Origin: Thiorhodococcus minor
GTDB lineage: Bacteria; Pseudomonadota; Gammaproteobacteria; Chromatiales; Chromatiaceae
NCBI RefSeq assembly: GCF_010820565.1
Contig: NZ_JAAIJQ010000060.1
Coordinates: 1-35,392 of the forward strand
Reading direction: 5' to 3'
Length of the DNA: 35,392 nucleotides
Positions 1-7,761 of this stretch are shown one piece after another (the stretch's first letter is position 1; each line of letters opens with the position of its first letter). A model generated the notes under the pieces. That model ran no database searches, was not told the DNA's origin, and saw only the letters and a list, made by a program, of their open reading frames with translations. A program made the position numbers and the translations under genes.

Positions 1-2
1 CG

Positions 3-50
3 CGAAGCGGAGCTTCGTCTCGCGGGTGACGCAGCTGGAGCTGCGTCACC
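3..50. repeat. Two adjacent REP-like hairpins
   Basis: Two short perfect palindromes lie side by side at the left edge. The first pairs 3-8 with 12-17 around a 3-base loop. The second pairs 25-36 with 39-50 around a 2-base loop, a 12-bp stem. They sit downstream of the minus-strand cytochrome gene, so they could end its transcript, but no T-run follows. Similar GGAGC-centred hairpins recur elsewhere in the window (for example 28679-28696), which fits a dispersed intergenic repeat family. The rest of 51-238 shows nothing recognisable. Confidence 0.55.
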
Positions 51-238
51 AGAGACCCAAATCGGGAAACAAGACATGGACAGCTCCTTAGCTCCTGTGC
101 CAGGCGCAAGTTGGCGGGCGTGAAACCGCGAGTGCGGCTCTCGGATGCGTGGCTTGGCGATCGGAGCGGGGACGCGGCGCAGCTTGGCACTGCGGCCGCG
201 CAATCGGGGCGGGCGCTGCGGAAGACGGGCCGTCGCCG

Positions 239-568
239 TCAGAGCGTCGACAGCCAGTTGGAGATGATCTCGAACTCTTCGTCGGTCACGCTGCCGACCA
301 CGGCCTTCATCGCCGCGGACAGGCCGTTGGTGCGCTTGCCGTCGCGGATGTCCTTCATTTGCTGCAGCAGGTACTCGGAGCTCTGGCCGGAGAGCTTGGG
401 GTAGAGCGGCAGGATGGGCTCGCTGGGTCGATCTCCATGGCAGGTGTGGCAGATCTTCTGTTTGTAGAGCGTTTCGCCATCGACGGCCAGGACTGCGGCC
501 GGGGCACCGATCGTGAGCCCGAGCGCGAGCAGCATGCGGCTCAAGACGCGGTCGTGTCGATCACCCAT
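239..568 (-). CDS. Small c-type cytochrome (class I, c553-like)
   Basis: A 109-aa exported monohaem cytochrome. An N-terminal hydrophobic stretch (about residues 11-28, ending AAVLA) is a signal peptide, so the mature protein is periplasmic. The haem-attachment motif CHTCH is at residues 40-44, and Met87 (in SAAMKAVV) is the likely sixth ligand, as in the c553/c5-type fold. The start at 568 is preceded by an AGAGG ribosome site about 10 bases upstream. It lies beside a PQQ-dehydrogenase accessory gene cluster, so a natural role is to accept electrons from a quinoprotein alcohol dehydrogenase. That dehydrogenase is not in the window and would be expected to the left. Family is clear; partner is inferred. 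Confidence 0.88.
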   Translation of the reverse strand: MGDRHDRVLSRMLLALGLTIGAPAAVLAVDGETLYKQKICHTCHGDRPSEPILPLYPKLSGQSSEYLLQQMKDIRDGKRTNGLSAAMKAVVGSVTDEEFEIISNWLSTL

Positions 569-634
569 CTTTGGATACCTCTCTCAGCATTCTCGTCGTT
601 ATTGGTCAGCTTGGGGCGGGAGCGGTCGCTTGGA

Positions 635-1027
635 TCAGAAGCAGCGTAGCGTGGATTCCGCCTGGACTTCCTTGAAGTGCTCCATCTCGCCCTTGGCCCA
701 GCTCGAGCCCTTGTAGGCGCCTGTGCGCCCGCCGCCCTGGATCTGCTGCAGACGCATCAGGGTCTCGACCTTCTCGTACTCGGCGTAGGGGACGGCCGCG
801 GCGATGATGTCGAAGCTGCAGGAGCACTTCTCCAGGGTGGTTGCCGATGCCCCGTTGGCGAGCATGCAGCCGACGACATAGTCCGCGATGGCGGTGGTTG
901 GGTAGGCGGCGGCTTTCGACTGCGCGCATTCGCCGCCTGCCGCCGCCGATAGGCTTCCGGCCGCCAGGAGCAGGCCCGAAAGCGCTGCGACGACCTCGAT
1001 CCGATTGAAGAGCCCGCTCTGGTGCAT
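635..1027 (-). CDS. Exported Cys-containing protein of a PQQ-dehydrogenase locus
   Basis: A 130-aa protein with a signal peptide (hydrophobic residues about 12-28, ending SLSAAAGG). The mature part has five cysteines (ECAQ, VGCM, EKCSCSFD, and a C-terminal RCF). I take the start at 1027 rather than the upstream ATG at 1171 because it puts the signal peptide at the N-terminus and has an AGAGG site just upstream. I recall similar small proteins with the CSCxxD and C-terminal CF pattern beside quinoprotein alcohol dehydrogenase genes, but I cannot name the function. It is probably co-transcribed with the cytochrome 66 bases downstream. A periplasmic electron-transfer or maturation accessory role is inferred. 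Confidence 0.75.
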   Translation of the reverse strand: MHQSGLFNRIEVVAALSGLLLAAGSLSAAAGGECAQSKAAAYPTTAIADYVVGCMLANGASATTLEKCSCSFDIIAAAVPYAEYEKVETLMRLQQIQGGGRTGAYKGSSWAKGEMEHFKEVQAESTLRCF

Positions 1028-1723
1028 GGAGCCTCTCGTCTTACTCTCGCGTTGGTGAGTGTCGCGCCACTGGCGCCAGATTGCTGCTCGGGCCGCTCGC
1101 CAGAACCGCAGCGGCTGGTCCGGCCGACAACTGTCGGCGGCTTCAGCAAATCGCGTGCCCTCCGAATCCATACCCAGGCCTTGGTCGTCAGTTGGACCGG
1201 CAGGGTGGACGAGCGAGAGAGACTGTGAGAGTCATCCAAGCGCACCGCGAAGATCGCAGATTGGTGTAGGTTGGGCCGACGCAGGAGGCCCAACAATCAG
1301 AGCGTTAGGCTAGCCGCCATGTTGGGCTTCGTACCTCAGCCCAACCTAAACAGAATTTCTTCACAGTCTCTGCGCTTGTCCACCCTCGGGGCGACAACTG
1401 GCCGAAGCGACGATCGACGCCAGCGAGATCGATTCCGCAATCCATCGGGCTCCTTTGCGCACTTCGTGTGCCTTGCGGCTCAACGGAGCGCTTGAGCCTT
1501 GGCGCTCTCAGTTGGCGTGTCAGAAGTGACACGCAGTGCACCACGCCGACATCGACTGACCCCTGTCGGGAGTCACGGAGCGCAAGCGACAGGACGTGTT
1601 TCCGCAGCGGGCGTGGAATTTGCTGCCCACGCTGGCCGAGCGGGGCTTGCCCCGGCTCCGGACATCACCGCACACCGCGTTTGCGGATCTGCAATCCACC
1701 AGAGAGACGCACTCAACAGCCCA
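1028..1723. other. Divergent intergenic region with nested repeats
   Basis: Nearly 700 bases between two divergent transcription units of the PQQ-dehydrogenase locus. Several frames stay open here, but none has a family match, a ribosome site or a plausible protein sequence. The middle is occupied by a nested palindromic repeat (1189-1422). Promoters for both units must lie here or just outside the repeat, but I cannot place a convincing -35/-10 pair. Confidence 0.6.
1189..1422. repeat. Nested palindromic intergenic element (copy 1)
   Basis: An imperfect inverted repeat bounds this element. CAGTTG...AGGGTGGAC near 1189-1210 is mirrored by GTCCACCCT...CAACTG around 1377-1400, and the similarity runs on inward through GAGACTGTGA. 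A second unit sits inside it, bounded by the perfect 9-bp inverted repeat TAGGTTGGG (1267-1275) / CCCAACCTA (1340-1348), with two further internal hairpins (1271-1293 and 1321-1345). The outer ends recur at 7630-7720 without the inner part. The simplest reading is one repeat inserted into another. No transposase gene is present. Confidence 0.7.
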
Positions 1724-2947
1724 ATGCCTGCAGTGAAACCATCTCCGCGGGGCGCAGTCGCGCCGCTCCCGACACTCGTTCTGGCGACGCTCTTGTCGCT
1801 GTCTGCCTTGGCGAGCACCAGCTGGGCCGAGACCCTGGAGGTGCGCATCGGCCTGATCAGCCGCGAGCCGCAGGAATACATTCCGCTGTCGTCCTTGGAG
1901 ATCCCGATCGAGAACGACGGTCTGGAGGGCGCCATGCAGGGCGTTCGCGACAACAACACGACAGGGCGTTTCACCGGACAGGCCTTCTCGATCTCGCCGG
2001 TGGCGCTCGAGGGCGACGACGCCTCAGGGGCGCTGCGCAAGCTCCACGCCGAAGGGCTGCGGCTCTTTCTCGTGAGCCTGCCCGCGGAGGCCTTGCTTGC
2101 GCTGGCGGATCTTCCGGAGGCGCGGGACAGCCTCATCTTCAACATCGGCGCCCCGGACGACCCGCTGCGCACGCAGGACTGCCGCGCAAATGTGCTGCAT
2201 ACGGCGCCGAGCCGCGCCATGCTCGCGGACGCACTGGCGCAGTATCTGGCCTGGAAGCGCTGGCAGAAGTGGTTTCTCGTCGTGGGTCCGCACCCGGGCG
2301 ACCAGGCCTACGCCGCCGCCCTCAAGCGGGCGGCCAAGCGCTTCGGCGCCAAGATCGTCGAGGAGAAGGCCTGGACCTTCGAGGCTGGCGCCTCGCGCAC
2401 GGACTCCGGGCACTTCAACGAGCAGCAGCTCGCCAACAGCTTCACCCAGGTGGACGATTACGACATCCTCGTGGTCGCGGACGAGGCGGATGAGTTCGGC
2501 GAGTACCTCAACTATCGGACCTACCGCCCGCGGCCGATCGGAGGCACTCAGGGGCTGATCCCCGCCGCCTGGAGCGGCGTCATGGAGCAGTGGGGCGCGA
2601 CCCAATTCCAGCGCCGCTTCCGTGACGAGACCGGACGCCTCATGACCCCGCTCGACTATGCCGCCTGGCTGGCGGTGCGCAGCATCGGCGAGGCCGCCAC
2701 CCGGACCCAGTCCGCCGATGCCCAGGTGCTGCGCGACTACATCCTCAGCCCCGACTTCGAGCTGGCGGCCTTCAAGGGCGTGCCCCTGTCGTTCCGCGAC
2801 TGGAACGGTCAGGTCCGTCAGCCGATTCTGCTCAGCGAGCCGCGCGTGCTGGTCTCGGTGTCGCCCCAACAAGGCTTCCTGCACCAGTTCTCCGTTCTGG
2901 ACACCCTGGGCTACGACCGCGGCGAAACCCAGTGCGGTCGCGATTGA
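1724..2947 (+). CDS. Periplasmic substrate-binding protein, PQQ-dehydrogenase-associated ABC system
   Basis: A 407-aa protein with a signal peptide (about 34 residues, ending STSWA) followed by a type I periplasmic-binding fold like that of branched-chain amino acid binding proteins. It matches my recollection of the TIGRFAM family for PQQ-ABC-system binding proteins (TIGR03863), which are encoded near quinoprotein alcohol dehydrogenases. Its natural ligand is not known. I chose ATG 1724 because the open frame upstream (to 1499) has no protein-like character and would bury the signal peptide. It leads a plus-strand series with the beta-propeller, ATPase and permease genes and is 66 bases from the next gene. 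The family is an ABC-importer type whereas the permease is an ABC-2 exporter type, an oddity shared by known loci of this kind. Confidence 0.85.
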   Translation: MPAVKPSPRGAVAPLPTLVLATLLSLSALASTSWAETLEVRIGLISREPQEYIPLSSLEIPIENDGLEGAMQGVRDNNTTGRFTGQAFSISPVALEGDDASGALRKLHAEGLRLFLVSLPAEALLALADLPEARDSLIFNIGAPDDPLRTQDCRANVLHTAPSRAMLADALAQYLAWKRWQKWFLVVGPHPGDQAYAAALKRAAKRFGAKIVEEKAWTFEAGASRTDSGHFNEQQLANSFTQVDDYDILVVADEADEFGEYLNYRTYRPRPIGGTQGLIPAAWSGVMEQWGATQFQRRFRDETGRLMTPLDYAAWLAVRSIGEAATRTQSADAQVLRDYILSPDFELAAFKGVPLSFRDWNGQVRQPILLSEPRVLVSVSPQQGFLHQFSVLDTLGYDRGETQCGRD

Positions 2948-3013
2948 TCACCCCGGCGCCGCCGCCAGGCTTGCCGACATCCCGCAAACGCCATTCCCAC
3001 CCAAGAGGACGCC

Positions 3014-3979
3014 ATGCTGCAAAGAACCAGCGCGCTGCTCGGACTCTGCCTGCTCGCGCCGCTCGGCGCTCAGGCCTACACCGCCTATGTCTCCAGCGAG
3101 AAGGACAACACCATCACGGTCGTCGACGGCGAGCGCCTGGAGATCAAGAAGACCGTCGAGGTCGGCGCCCGCCCGCGCGGGATTGCCCTGAGCAAGGACA
3201 ACAGGGCGCTCTACGTCTGCACCAGCGACGAAGACCACATCGAGGTCCTGGACCTGGCATCGCTGGAGGTCACGCACAACCTGCCCTCGGGGCCAGACCC
3301 CGAGCTGCTGGTGCTCGGCCCCCAGGGGCGTTTCCTCTACGTGGCCAATGAGGACGACAACATGGTCACCGTGGTCGATGTCGAGGACCGCTCCAAGGTC
3401 ACCGAGATCCAGGTGGGCGTCGAGCCCGAGGGCATGGGCGTGAGCCCGGACGGGAAGTGGCTGGTCAACACCTCGGAGACCACCAACATGGCCCACTTCA
3501 TCGACATCGCCAAGCATGAAGTGGTCGCCAATGTCCTGGTCGATCAGCGTCCGCGCGTGGCGCAGTTCACCCCGGACAGCCAGCAGGTCTGGGTCTCGTC
3601 CGAGATCGGCGGCACGGTGAGCGTGATCGACGTGGCGACCAAGGAAAAGATCAAGGTGATCGAGTTCGCCATCCCCGGCATGCGCAGGGAGCTGATCCAG
3701 CCGGTGGGTATCCGCATCACGGATGATGGCAGCCGCGCCTTCGTCGCCCTTGGGCCGGCGGCGCGGGTCGCCGTCGTGGACACCAAGACCTTCGCCGTGG
3801 AGAAATATCTGCTGGTGGGGCAGCGTGTCTGGAACCTGGATTTCTCGCCCGACCAGAGTCGGATGTTCACCACCAATGGTGTCAGCAACGACATGTCGGT
3901 CATCGACATGGAGAAGCTCAAGGTGCTCAAGACCATTCCGGTCGGCCGCCTGCCCTGGGGCGTCGTGGTCGCGCCGTGA
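3014..3979 (+). CDS. YVTN beta-propeller protein, PQQ-dehydrogenase-associated
   Basis: A 321-aa exported protein: signal peptide in residues 1-20 (ending AQA), then repeated YVTN-type blades with recurring patterns such as YVSSEKDNTITVVDG, YVANEDDNMVTVVD, WVSSEIGGTVSVID and TNGVSNDMSVID. These repeats build a seven-bladed-type propeller in the periplasm. The match is to the beta-propeller family encoded with PQQ-dependent catabolism ABC genes (recalled as TIGR03866; PedB-like in Pseudomonas). AAGAGGA lies just upstream of ATG 3014. Its stop overlaps the ATPase start by 4 bases (GTGA), indicating translational coupling. The molecular role is unknown in the family; sensing or binding a periplasmic component is inferred. 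Confidence 0.88.
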   Translation: MLQRTSALLGLCLLAPLGAQAYTAYVSSEKDNTITVVDGERLEIKKTVEVGARPRGIALSKDNRALYVCTSDEDHIEVLDLASLEVTHNLPSGPDPELLVLGPQGRFLYVANEDDNMVTVVDVEDRSKVTEIQVGVEPEGMGVSPDGKWLVNTSETTNMAHFIDIAKHEVVANVLVDQRPRVAQFTPDSQQVWVSSEIGGTVSVIDVATKEKIKVIEFAIPGMRRELIQPVGIRITDDGSRAFVALGPAARVAVVDTKTFAVEKYLLVGQRVWNLDFSPDQSRMFTTNGVSNDMSVIDMEKLKVLKTIPVGRLPWGVVVAP

Positions 3980-4725
3980 CATTCGAGCCCGTTTCCGCCC
4001 TGGAGGTCAGCGGCGTCGGCTTCGCCTATCCGCGTCGCCAGGTGCTGGAGGACGTCTCCTTTCGCATCCCGCCCGGCTGCTTCTGCGTCCTCCTGGGGAT
4101 CAACGGGGCCGGCAAGACGACGCTCTTCTCGCTCGTCACCCGGCTCTTTCTGTGCCGGACCGGCAGCATCCGCATCTTCGGTCGGGACCTCGCCAGAGAA
4201 AGTCACGGCGCCCTCGGCGACCTGGGCGTCGTCTTCCAGCAGCCGACTCTGGACCTGGATCTGAGCGCGCTGCAGAACCTGAAGTATCACTGCGCCCTCC
4301 ACGGGCTGCGACCGGGCGAGATGCGGCCGCGCATCGATGCGGCCTTGGCGGTCGCCGGGCTGGCCGAGCGCGCCAAGGATAAGGTGCGAGCCCTCAGCGG
4401 CGGTCAGCGGCGGCGCCTGGAGCTGGCCCGCGCCCTCCTGCACCAGCCTAGACTGCTGCTCGCGGACGAGCCGACGGTCGGCCTGGACGTCCACAGCCGG
4501 CAGGCCATCATCGATCAGGTGCGCGGGATCTGCGCCGATCGCGGTGTCGGCGTGCTCTGGGCGACGCACTTGGTGGACGAGGTCCAGGCGTCGGATCTGG
4601 TGCTCCTGCTCCACCAGGGGCGGCTGCTCTATCAGGGCTCGGCGGAGGGACTGCTTGCAGAGACCCGGACGGAGTCGGTCCACGCCGCCTTCAATCGCAT
4701 GACCGGCGCGGCGGAGGCGGCATGA
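3976..4725 (+). CDS. ABC transporter ATP-binding protein, PQQ-dehydrogenase-associated
   Basis: A 249-aa ABC nucleotide-binding subunit. Walker A is GINGAGKT (residues 41-48), the Q-loop is in VVFQQP (85-90), the signature LSGGQ is at 140-144, Walker B LLLADEP at 160-166, and the switch histidine is His198. All catalytic elements are intact. It begins with GTG overlapping the previous stop and ends in an ATGA overlap with the permease gene, so the three genes form a tight operon. It fits the PQQ-associated ATPase family (recalled as TIGR03864; PedA-like). With the ABC-2 permease it should form an exporter in the inner membrane; the cargo is not established. Confidence 0.93.
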   Translation: MTFEPVSALEVSGVGFAYPRRQVLEDVSFRIPPGCFCVLLGINGAGKTTLFSLVTRLFLCRTGSIRIFGRDLARESHGALGDLGVVFQQPTLDLDLSALQNLKYHCALHGLRPGEMRPRIDAALAVAGLAERAKDKVRALSGGQRRRLELARALLHQPRLLLADEPTVGLDVHSRQAIIDQVRGICADRGVGVLWATHLVDEVQASDLVLLLHQGRLLYQGSAEGLLAETRTESVHAAFNRMTGAAEAA

Positions 4726-5525
4726 CAGGCTGGGCCTATGTCCGCTGTCTCAACGGCATCCTGGCGCGTGAGGGGCTGCGCTTCCTGCATCAGCGCGAGC
4801 GCTTCTTCGGCGCCCTGGTGCGGCCCTTGGTCTGGCTCTTCATCTTCGCCGCCGGTTTTCGCTCGGTCCTGGGCGTGTCCATCATCCCGCCCTACGAGAC
4901 CTACATCCTCTACGAGGAGTACATCGTCCCAGGGCTGGTCGCCATGATCCTTCTCTTCAGCGGCATGCAGAGCTCACTCTCCATGGTCTACGACCGCGAG
5001 ATGGGCAGCATGCGGCTGCTGATGGTCAGCCCCTTCCCGCGCTGGTACCTCTTGCTCAGCAAGCTCATCGCCGGCGCGCTGGTGGCCGTGGTCCAGGTCT
5101 ACATCTTCCTGGCGATCGCCTGGTTTTGGGGCGTGCAGCCGCCGCCGCTCGGCGTCCTGCTGGTGTTTCCGGCCCTGATCCTCTCCGCGCTCATGCTCGG
5201 CGCGCTGGGGCTCTTCCTGTCCTCGGTCATCAAGCAGCTGGAGAACTTCGCCGGGGTGATGAACTTCGTCATCTTTCCCATGTTCTTTGCCTCCTCCGCC
5301 CTCTACCCGCTGTGGCGCATCCGTGACTCCAGCGTCCTGCTCTACGACATCTGCCGCTTCAACCCCTTCACCTGGGCGGTCGAGCTGATCCGTTTCGCGC
5401 TCTATGCGGAGGTCAACTGGCTGGCGCTGCTGGGTGTCAGTGGTGCCCTGTTGGTGTTCTTGCTCGCGGCGCTTTACGGCTACGACCCGGGGCGGGGGAT
5501 GATGCGGTTCAAGCAGGGTGGTTGA
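4722..5525 (+). CDS. pedC: ABC-2 type permease, PedC-like
   Basis: A 267-aa integral membrane protein with six predicted membrane spans in the ABC-2 (exporter) arrangement, including the conserved region MVYDREMGSMRLLMVSPFP between spans 2 and 3. This segment and the operon context match the alcohol-ABC-transporter permease family (recalled as TIGR03861, PedC). Its ATG overlaps the ATPase stop (ATGA). It would be the membrane channel of the exporter powered by the upstream ATPase. The substrate is unknown; transport linked to quinoprotein alcohol dehydrogenase function is the usual suggestion. Confidence 0.9.
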   Translation: MTGWAYVRCLNGILAREGLRFLHQRERFFGALVRPLVWLFIFAAGFRSVLGVSIIPPYETYILYEEYIVPGLVAMILLFSGMQSSLSMVYDREMGSMRLLMVSPFPRWYLLLSKLIAGALVAVVQVYIFLAIAWFWGVQPPPLGVLLVFPALILSALMLGALGLFLSSVIKQLENFAGVMNFVIFPMFFASSALYPLWRIRDSSVLLYDICRFNPFTWAVELIRFALYAEVNWLALLGVSGALLVFLLAALYGYDPGRGMMRFKQGG

Positions 5526-5618
5526 GTCTGGGGAGGTGCGTTGAGCCGATGAAGAGCGGTCAGCCATTGGGCGAGCTCGGGCGGGCACCCTGTGCCGGCC
5601 AACGAGCTGACCCCAATT

Positions 5619-5691
5619 GGCTGGTCGCTGGTCGCTGGAGGCTGGCAGCTGGCAGCTCTCTTCAGGTTGAACCGCGAAGGGCGCGAAGAAG
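5619..5691. repeat. GCTGG tandem motif plus GAACCGC-type repeat (copy a)
   Basis: The stretch 5619-5660 is a run of near-identical GGCTGG(T/C)CGCTGG / GGCTGGCAGCT units. A reverse-oriented relative is at 18747-18775. It is followed at 5667-5691 by TTGAACCGCGAAGGGCGCGAAG, which recurs in varied form at 6410-6445 and 28581-28610. No gene overlaps it. The copies point to a dispersed intergenic repeat. Confidence 0.5.
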
Positions 5692-5753
5692 TGGGCTGGA
5701 CAGACTCGGTTTGAGGGGCGTCTAGCCAAGGTTCGGTATCGAGGAATGATCCA

Positions 5754-6392
5754 ATGATTGAAATCCAGCGCGCTGCGACCCGATTGGTCGGGTGTCTACT
5801 CCTGCTCATCCTGTGCGCCCCCGTTCTGGCGCAGCCGCCGGGACAGGGTCAAGACCCGGATTGGCCCTGTCCTCAGGTCCTGGTGCCCGAGGTCTCCGCC
5901 GCCGTGGTCTGGGCGGGGCCGCCGGTCGAGGGTTTGGATTGGCGTGGCGACGCCGAGGTGGCGGCCTTGGTCCGGCGGGTCAGCGACGCCGGCACCGCCC
6001 AAGAAGAGGCGGAGCGGGCCGTGTCCGGATTCGCGGGGGCACAGACTGGCGGGCAGAAGGACGCGCGGCTGACCTTGCTCTTCGCCGGCGTCCTCGAATT
6101 CCTCAACAAGGACCGGGCGCATCTCATCGACGGCATCAAGCGCTACTCGCGCGATCAGGCGCACAGGGCCGAGGTGATCGGCCAGGAGATCGACGCGCTG
6201 GTGCGTCTGGAGCAGGACGGCTCTGAGATGTCTGCAGCCAAGGCGGCCGAGCTGCGCAAGCGCATGGCCGTGGAGGAGCGTGTCTTCGATGCACGCGAGC
6301 GGTCCATTCGGTTCCTCTGTCGGCGTCCGGTCGCCGTCGAAGAGCGCCTGGGCAGGCTGGCGCGCATGATCGCGGGTCAGATGGACGGTTGA
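5754..6392 (+). CDS. Exported hypothetical protein, probably part of the PQQ locus
   Basis: A 212-aa protein with a signal peptide (hydrophobic about residues 10-25, ending VLAQ). The mature protein has a cysteine just after the leader (WPCPQ) and one near the end (RFLCRRP), and it is strongly helical from about residue 70. ATG 5754 has a GAGG site 9 bases upstream. I recognise the CPQxLVPExSAAxVWxGP opening as typical of small exported proteins near quinoprotein dehydrogenase genes, but no function is known to me. It lies 228 bases after the permease on the same strand, so it may have its own promoter. Confidence 0.75.
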   Translation: MIEIQRAATRLVGCLLLLILCAPVLAQPPGQGQDPDWPCPQVLVPEVSAAVVWAGPPVEGLDWRGDAEVAALVRRVSDAGTAQEEAERAVSGFAGAQTGGQKDARLTLLFAGVLEFLNKDRAHLIDGIKRYSRDQAHRAEVIGQEIDALVRLEQDGSEMSAAKAAELRKRMAVEERVFDARERSIRFLCRRPVAVEERLGRLARMIAGQMDG

Positions 6393-6409
6393 GCCTGGAT
6401 CAGTTTCTT

Positions 6410-6445
6410 TTGAACCGCAAAGGCGCGAAGGCCGCAAAGAAAGAC
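6410..6445 (+). repeat. GAACCGC-type intergenic repeat (copy b)
   Basis: TTGAACCGCAAAGGCGCGAA followed by GGCCGCAAAG. The same purine-rich pattern of CGC/AAG units is seen at 5667-5691 and 28585-28610. It starts 18 bases after the stop of the exported protein gene. Confidence 0.5.
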
Positions 6446-6543
6446 GAGGCGACTTCTGGCAGCTGTCACGCCAGAAAAATGGCGCCAAGTCTTAGCTTGA
6501 TGGCCCGGTCGAACGGCGTCGGATCGGGTCAGACGCTCGATCT

Positions 6544-6570
6544 GTGGGAGCGGCGCCTCGCCGCGACGGG
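6544..6570. repeat. REP-like hairpin
   Basis: A TGTGGGAGCGGCGCCTCGCC-type element with stem GCGGCG (6550-6555) and CGCCGC (6559-6564). It looks like the widespread TGTGGGAGCGGC palindromes of gammaproteobacterial intergenic regions. Confidence 0.5.
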
Positions 6571-6795
6571 GGTGGGCGGAGTAGGTCGCATCGCGTCGGG
6601 TCAGTGCGACCGCCAAGGCAAGCCATTGGCATTCTGCGTGCGTCGAATTCGTCGAGCGAGTGTCGACCAATCCCGGCAATGCCTGCTCGATTGGGCCGAG
6701 GCTCCGGCAGCGCATGTGCCGCCCGGAGGCCCCTGGACGGCGCCGGGAGAAGCCTGGATCCTAATAGCTGGATCAGGCATCGCCACGGGGCTGAC

Positions 6796-7644
6796 GTGTC
6801 CTACGCCGACATCACCCGCAACGACCGCAGTGCCATCAAACGCTGGCTGCAGCGCCGACGCCTGTCATCGGCCCTGGAGCTTGGCCTCGCAGCCGCGCCT
6901 GCCGCTCGCGTGATTTGCGACTATGGCGCGGGCGATGGCGCGCTGAGCCTGCAGCTCGCACAGTGTCGCCCCCAGGCCCGCATCATCTGCTACGAGCCGG
7001 CAGACTTTCTGCGCGCCGAGGCCGAAGCGACGCTGGCCCAGGCGCCCGAAGTCGAGCTCTCTGCCCGTGTCGATGCGATCGCGCCGGAATCCGTCGATCT
7101 CCTCTTCTGTCTCGAGGTCTTCGAGCATCTCCCCGCGCGCGAGACCGAGCAGGCGATGCGATCCATATCCCGTCTCCTGAGGCCGGGTGGGACTCTTGTG
7201 ATCGGTGTGCCCGTGGAGACCGGCATCCCCGCGCTCTACAAGGGCGTCTTCCGCATGCTGCGGCGCTACGGCAGCTTCGATGCGCGCCCCGACCATGTCT
7301 TGCTTGCGACTCTGGGGCGTCCGCCGCGAGGTCGCACCCTCTCCGAGATTGCGCCTGGCTTCCGCTTCTACCGCGAGCATCTGGGCTTCCGCCTGCGGGA
7401 GCTGAAGGCTGTGCTACGCGCTCGCTTCCATCTCAAGCGCGCGGTCGCTTGCCCATTTGCCCCACTCGGATCTTGGCTGATGCCAGAGGTCAACCTGCTT
7501 GCTCGGAAGCCGGGACGTCTCCAAGAAAAGGGTGACTTGGCGGTCAACGCGTCAAGCGTCAGCTTCTCCTCCAATGCAGGATGGCGAGGCGCACGAGCGG
7601 GCGCAGAGCAAAACGCCAGCCTTTTTCATCAGTTGGCCCGGTAG
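6796..7644 (+). CDS. Class I SAM-dependent methyltransferase
   Basis: A 282-aa protein starting at GTG 6796. Motif I is VICDYGAGDGALSLQLA (residues 39-55), the acidic post-motif is in CYEPAD, and motif IV/V regions are LLFCLEVFEHLP and LLRPGGTLVIGVPVE. This is the methyltransferase type 11/23 Rossmann fold. The target is unknown; the region after the fold (from about residue 160) contains a hydrophobic helix and an arginine-rich stretch and could be a specificity domain. The last 30 or so residues look non-conserved and run into a repeat. An alternative start further upstream is possible but poorly supported. Confidence 0.8.
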   Translation: MSYADITRNDRSAIKRWLQRRRLSSALELGLAAAPAARVICDYGAGDGALSLQLAQCRPQARIICYEPADFLRAEAEATLAQAPEVELSARVDAIAPESVDLLFCLEVFEHLPARETEQAMRSISRLLRPGGTLVIGVPVETGIPALYKGVFRMLRRYGSFDARPDHVLLATLGRPPRGRTLSEIAPGFRFYREHLGFRLRELKAVLRARFHLKRAVACPFAPLGSWLMPEVNLLARKPGRLQEKGDLAVNASSVSFSSNAGWRGARAGAEQNASLFHQLAR

Positions 7645-7720
7645 GGTGGACGAGGCCGGGCGAAGTCCACCGAATTCCGCGCAGGGGCTGGTGGACTGGC
7701 CGAAACGATGACTGAGGCCA
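7630..7720. repeat. Palindromic intergenic element (copy 2)
   Basis: Shares both ends with the element at 1189-1422. The left 25 bases match at 23 positions (CAGTTGG.CCGG.AGGGTGGA at 7630-7651 and onward). The right 26 bases (ACTGGCCGAA... 7695-7720) match at 21 positions. The middle lacks the TAGGTTGGG unit and instead has a GGTGGAC / GTCCACC hairpin (7646-7671). It overlaps the last codons of the methyltransferase and lies between convergent genes. Confidence 0.65.
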
Positions 7721-7761
7721 TAACGCCTAAACGCCAGTCGAAGAATCTCAGAGGCCGAGCT

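Larger units (their letters stand above)
6393..6795. other. Intergenic region with repeats, no gene
   Basis: About 400 bases between the exported protein and the methyltransferase. The left part carries copy b of the GAACCGC-type repeat (6410-6445). A REP-like hairpin of the TGTGGGAGCGGC type lies at 6544-6570, with stem 6550-6555 / 6559-6564. The methyltransferase frame stays open back to 6544, but that upstream part reads as arginine- and proline-rich noise and contains the repeat, so I exclude it. Confidence 0.6.

Noticed and set aside
1499-1723. N-terminal extension of the periplasmic binding protein
   Set aside because: Would place 75 unrelated residues before a perfectly good signal peptide.
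2948-3982. 344-aa minus-strand frame opposite the beta-propeller gene
   Set aside because: Asp/His-rich antisense of the YVTN repeats.
6544-6795. N-terminal extension of the methyltransferase
   Set aside because: Arg/Ser-rich, covers a REP-like hairpin, and precedes a plausible GTG start.
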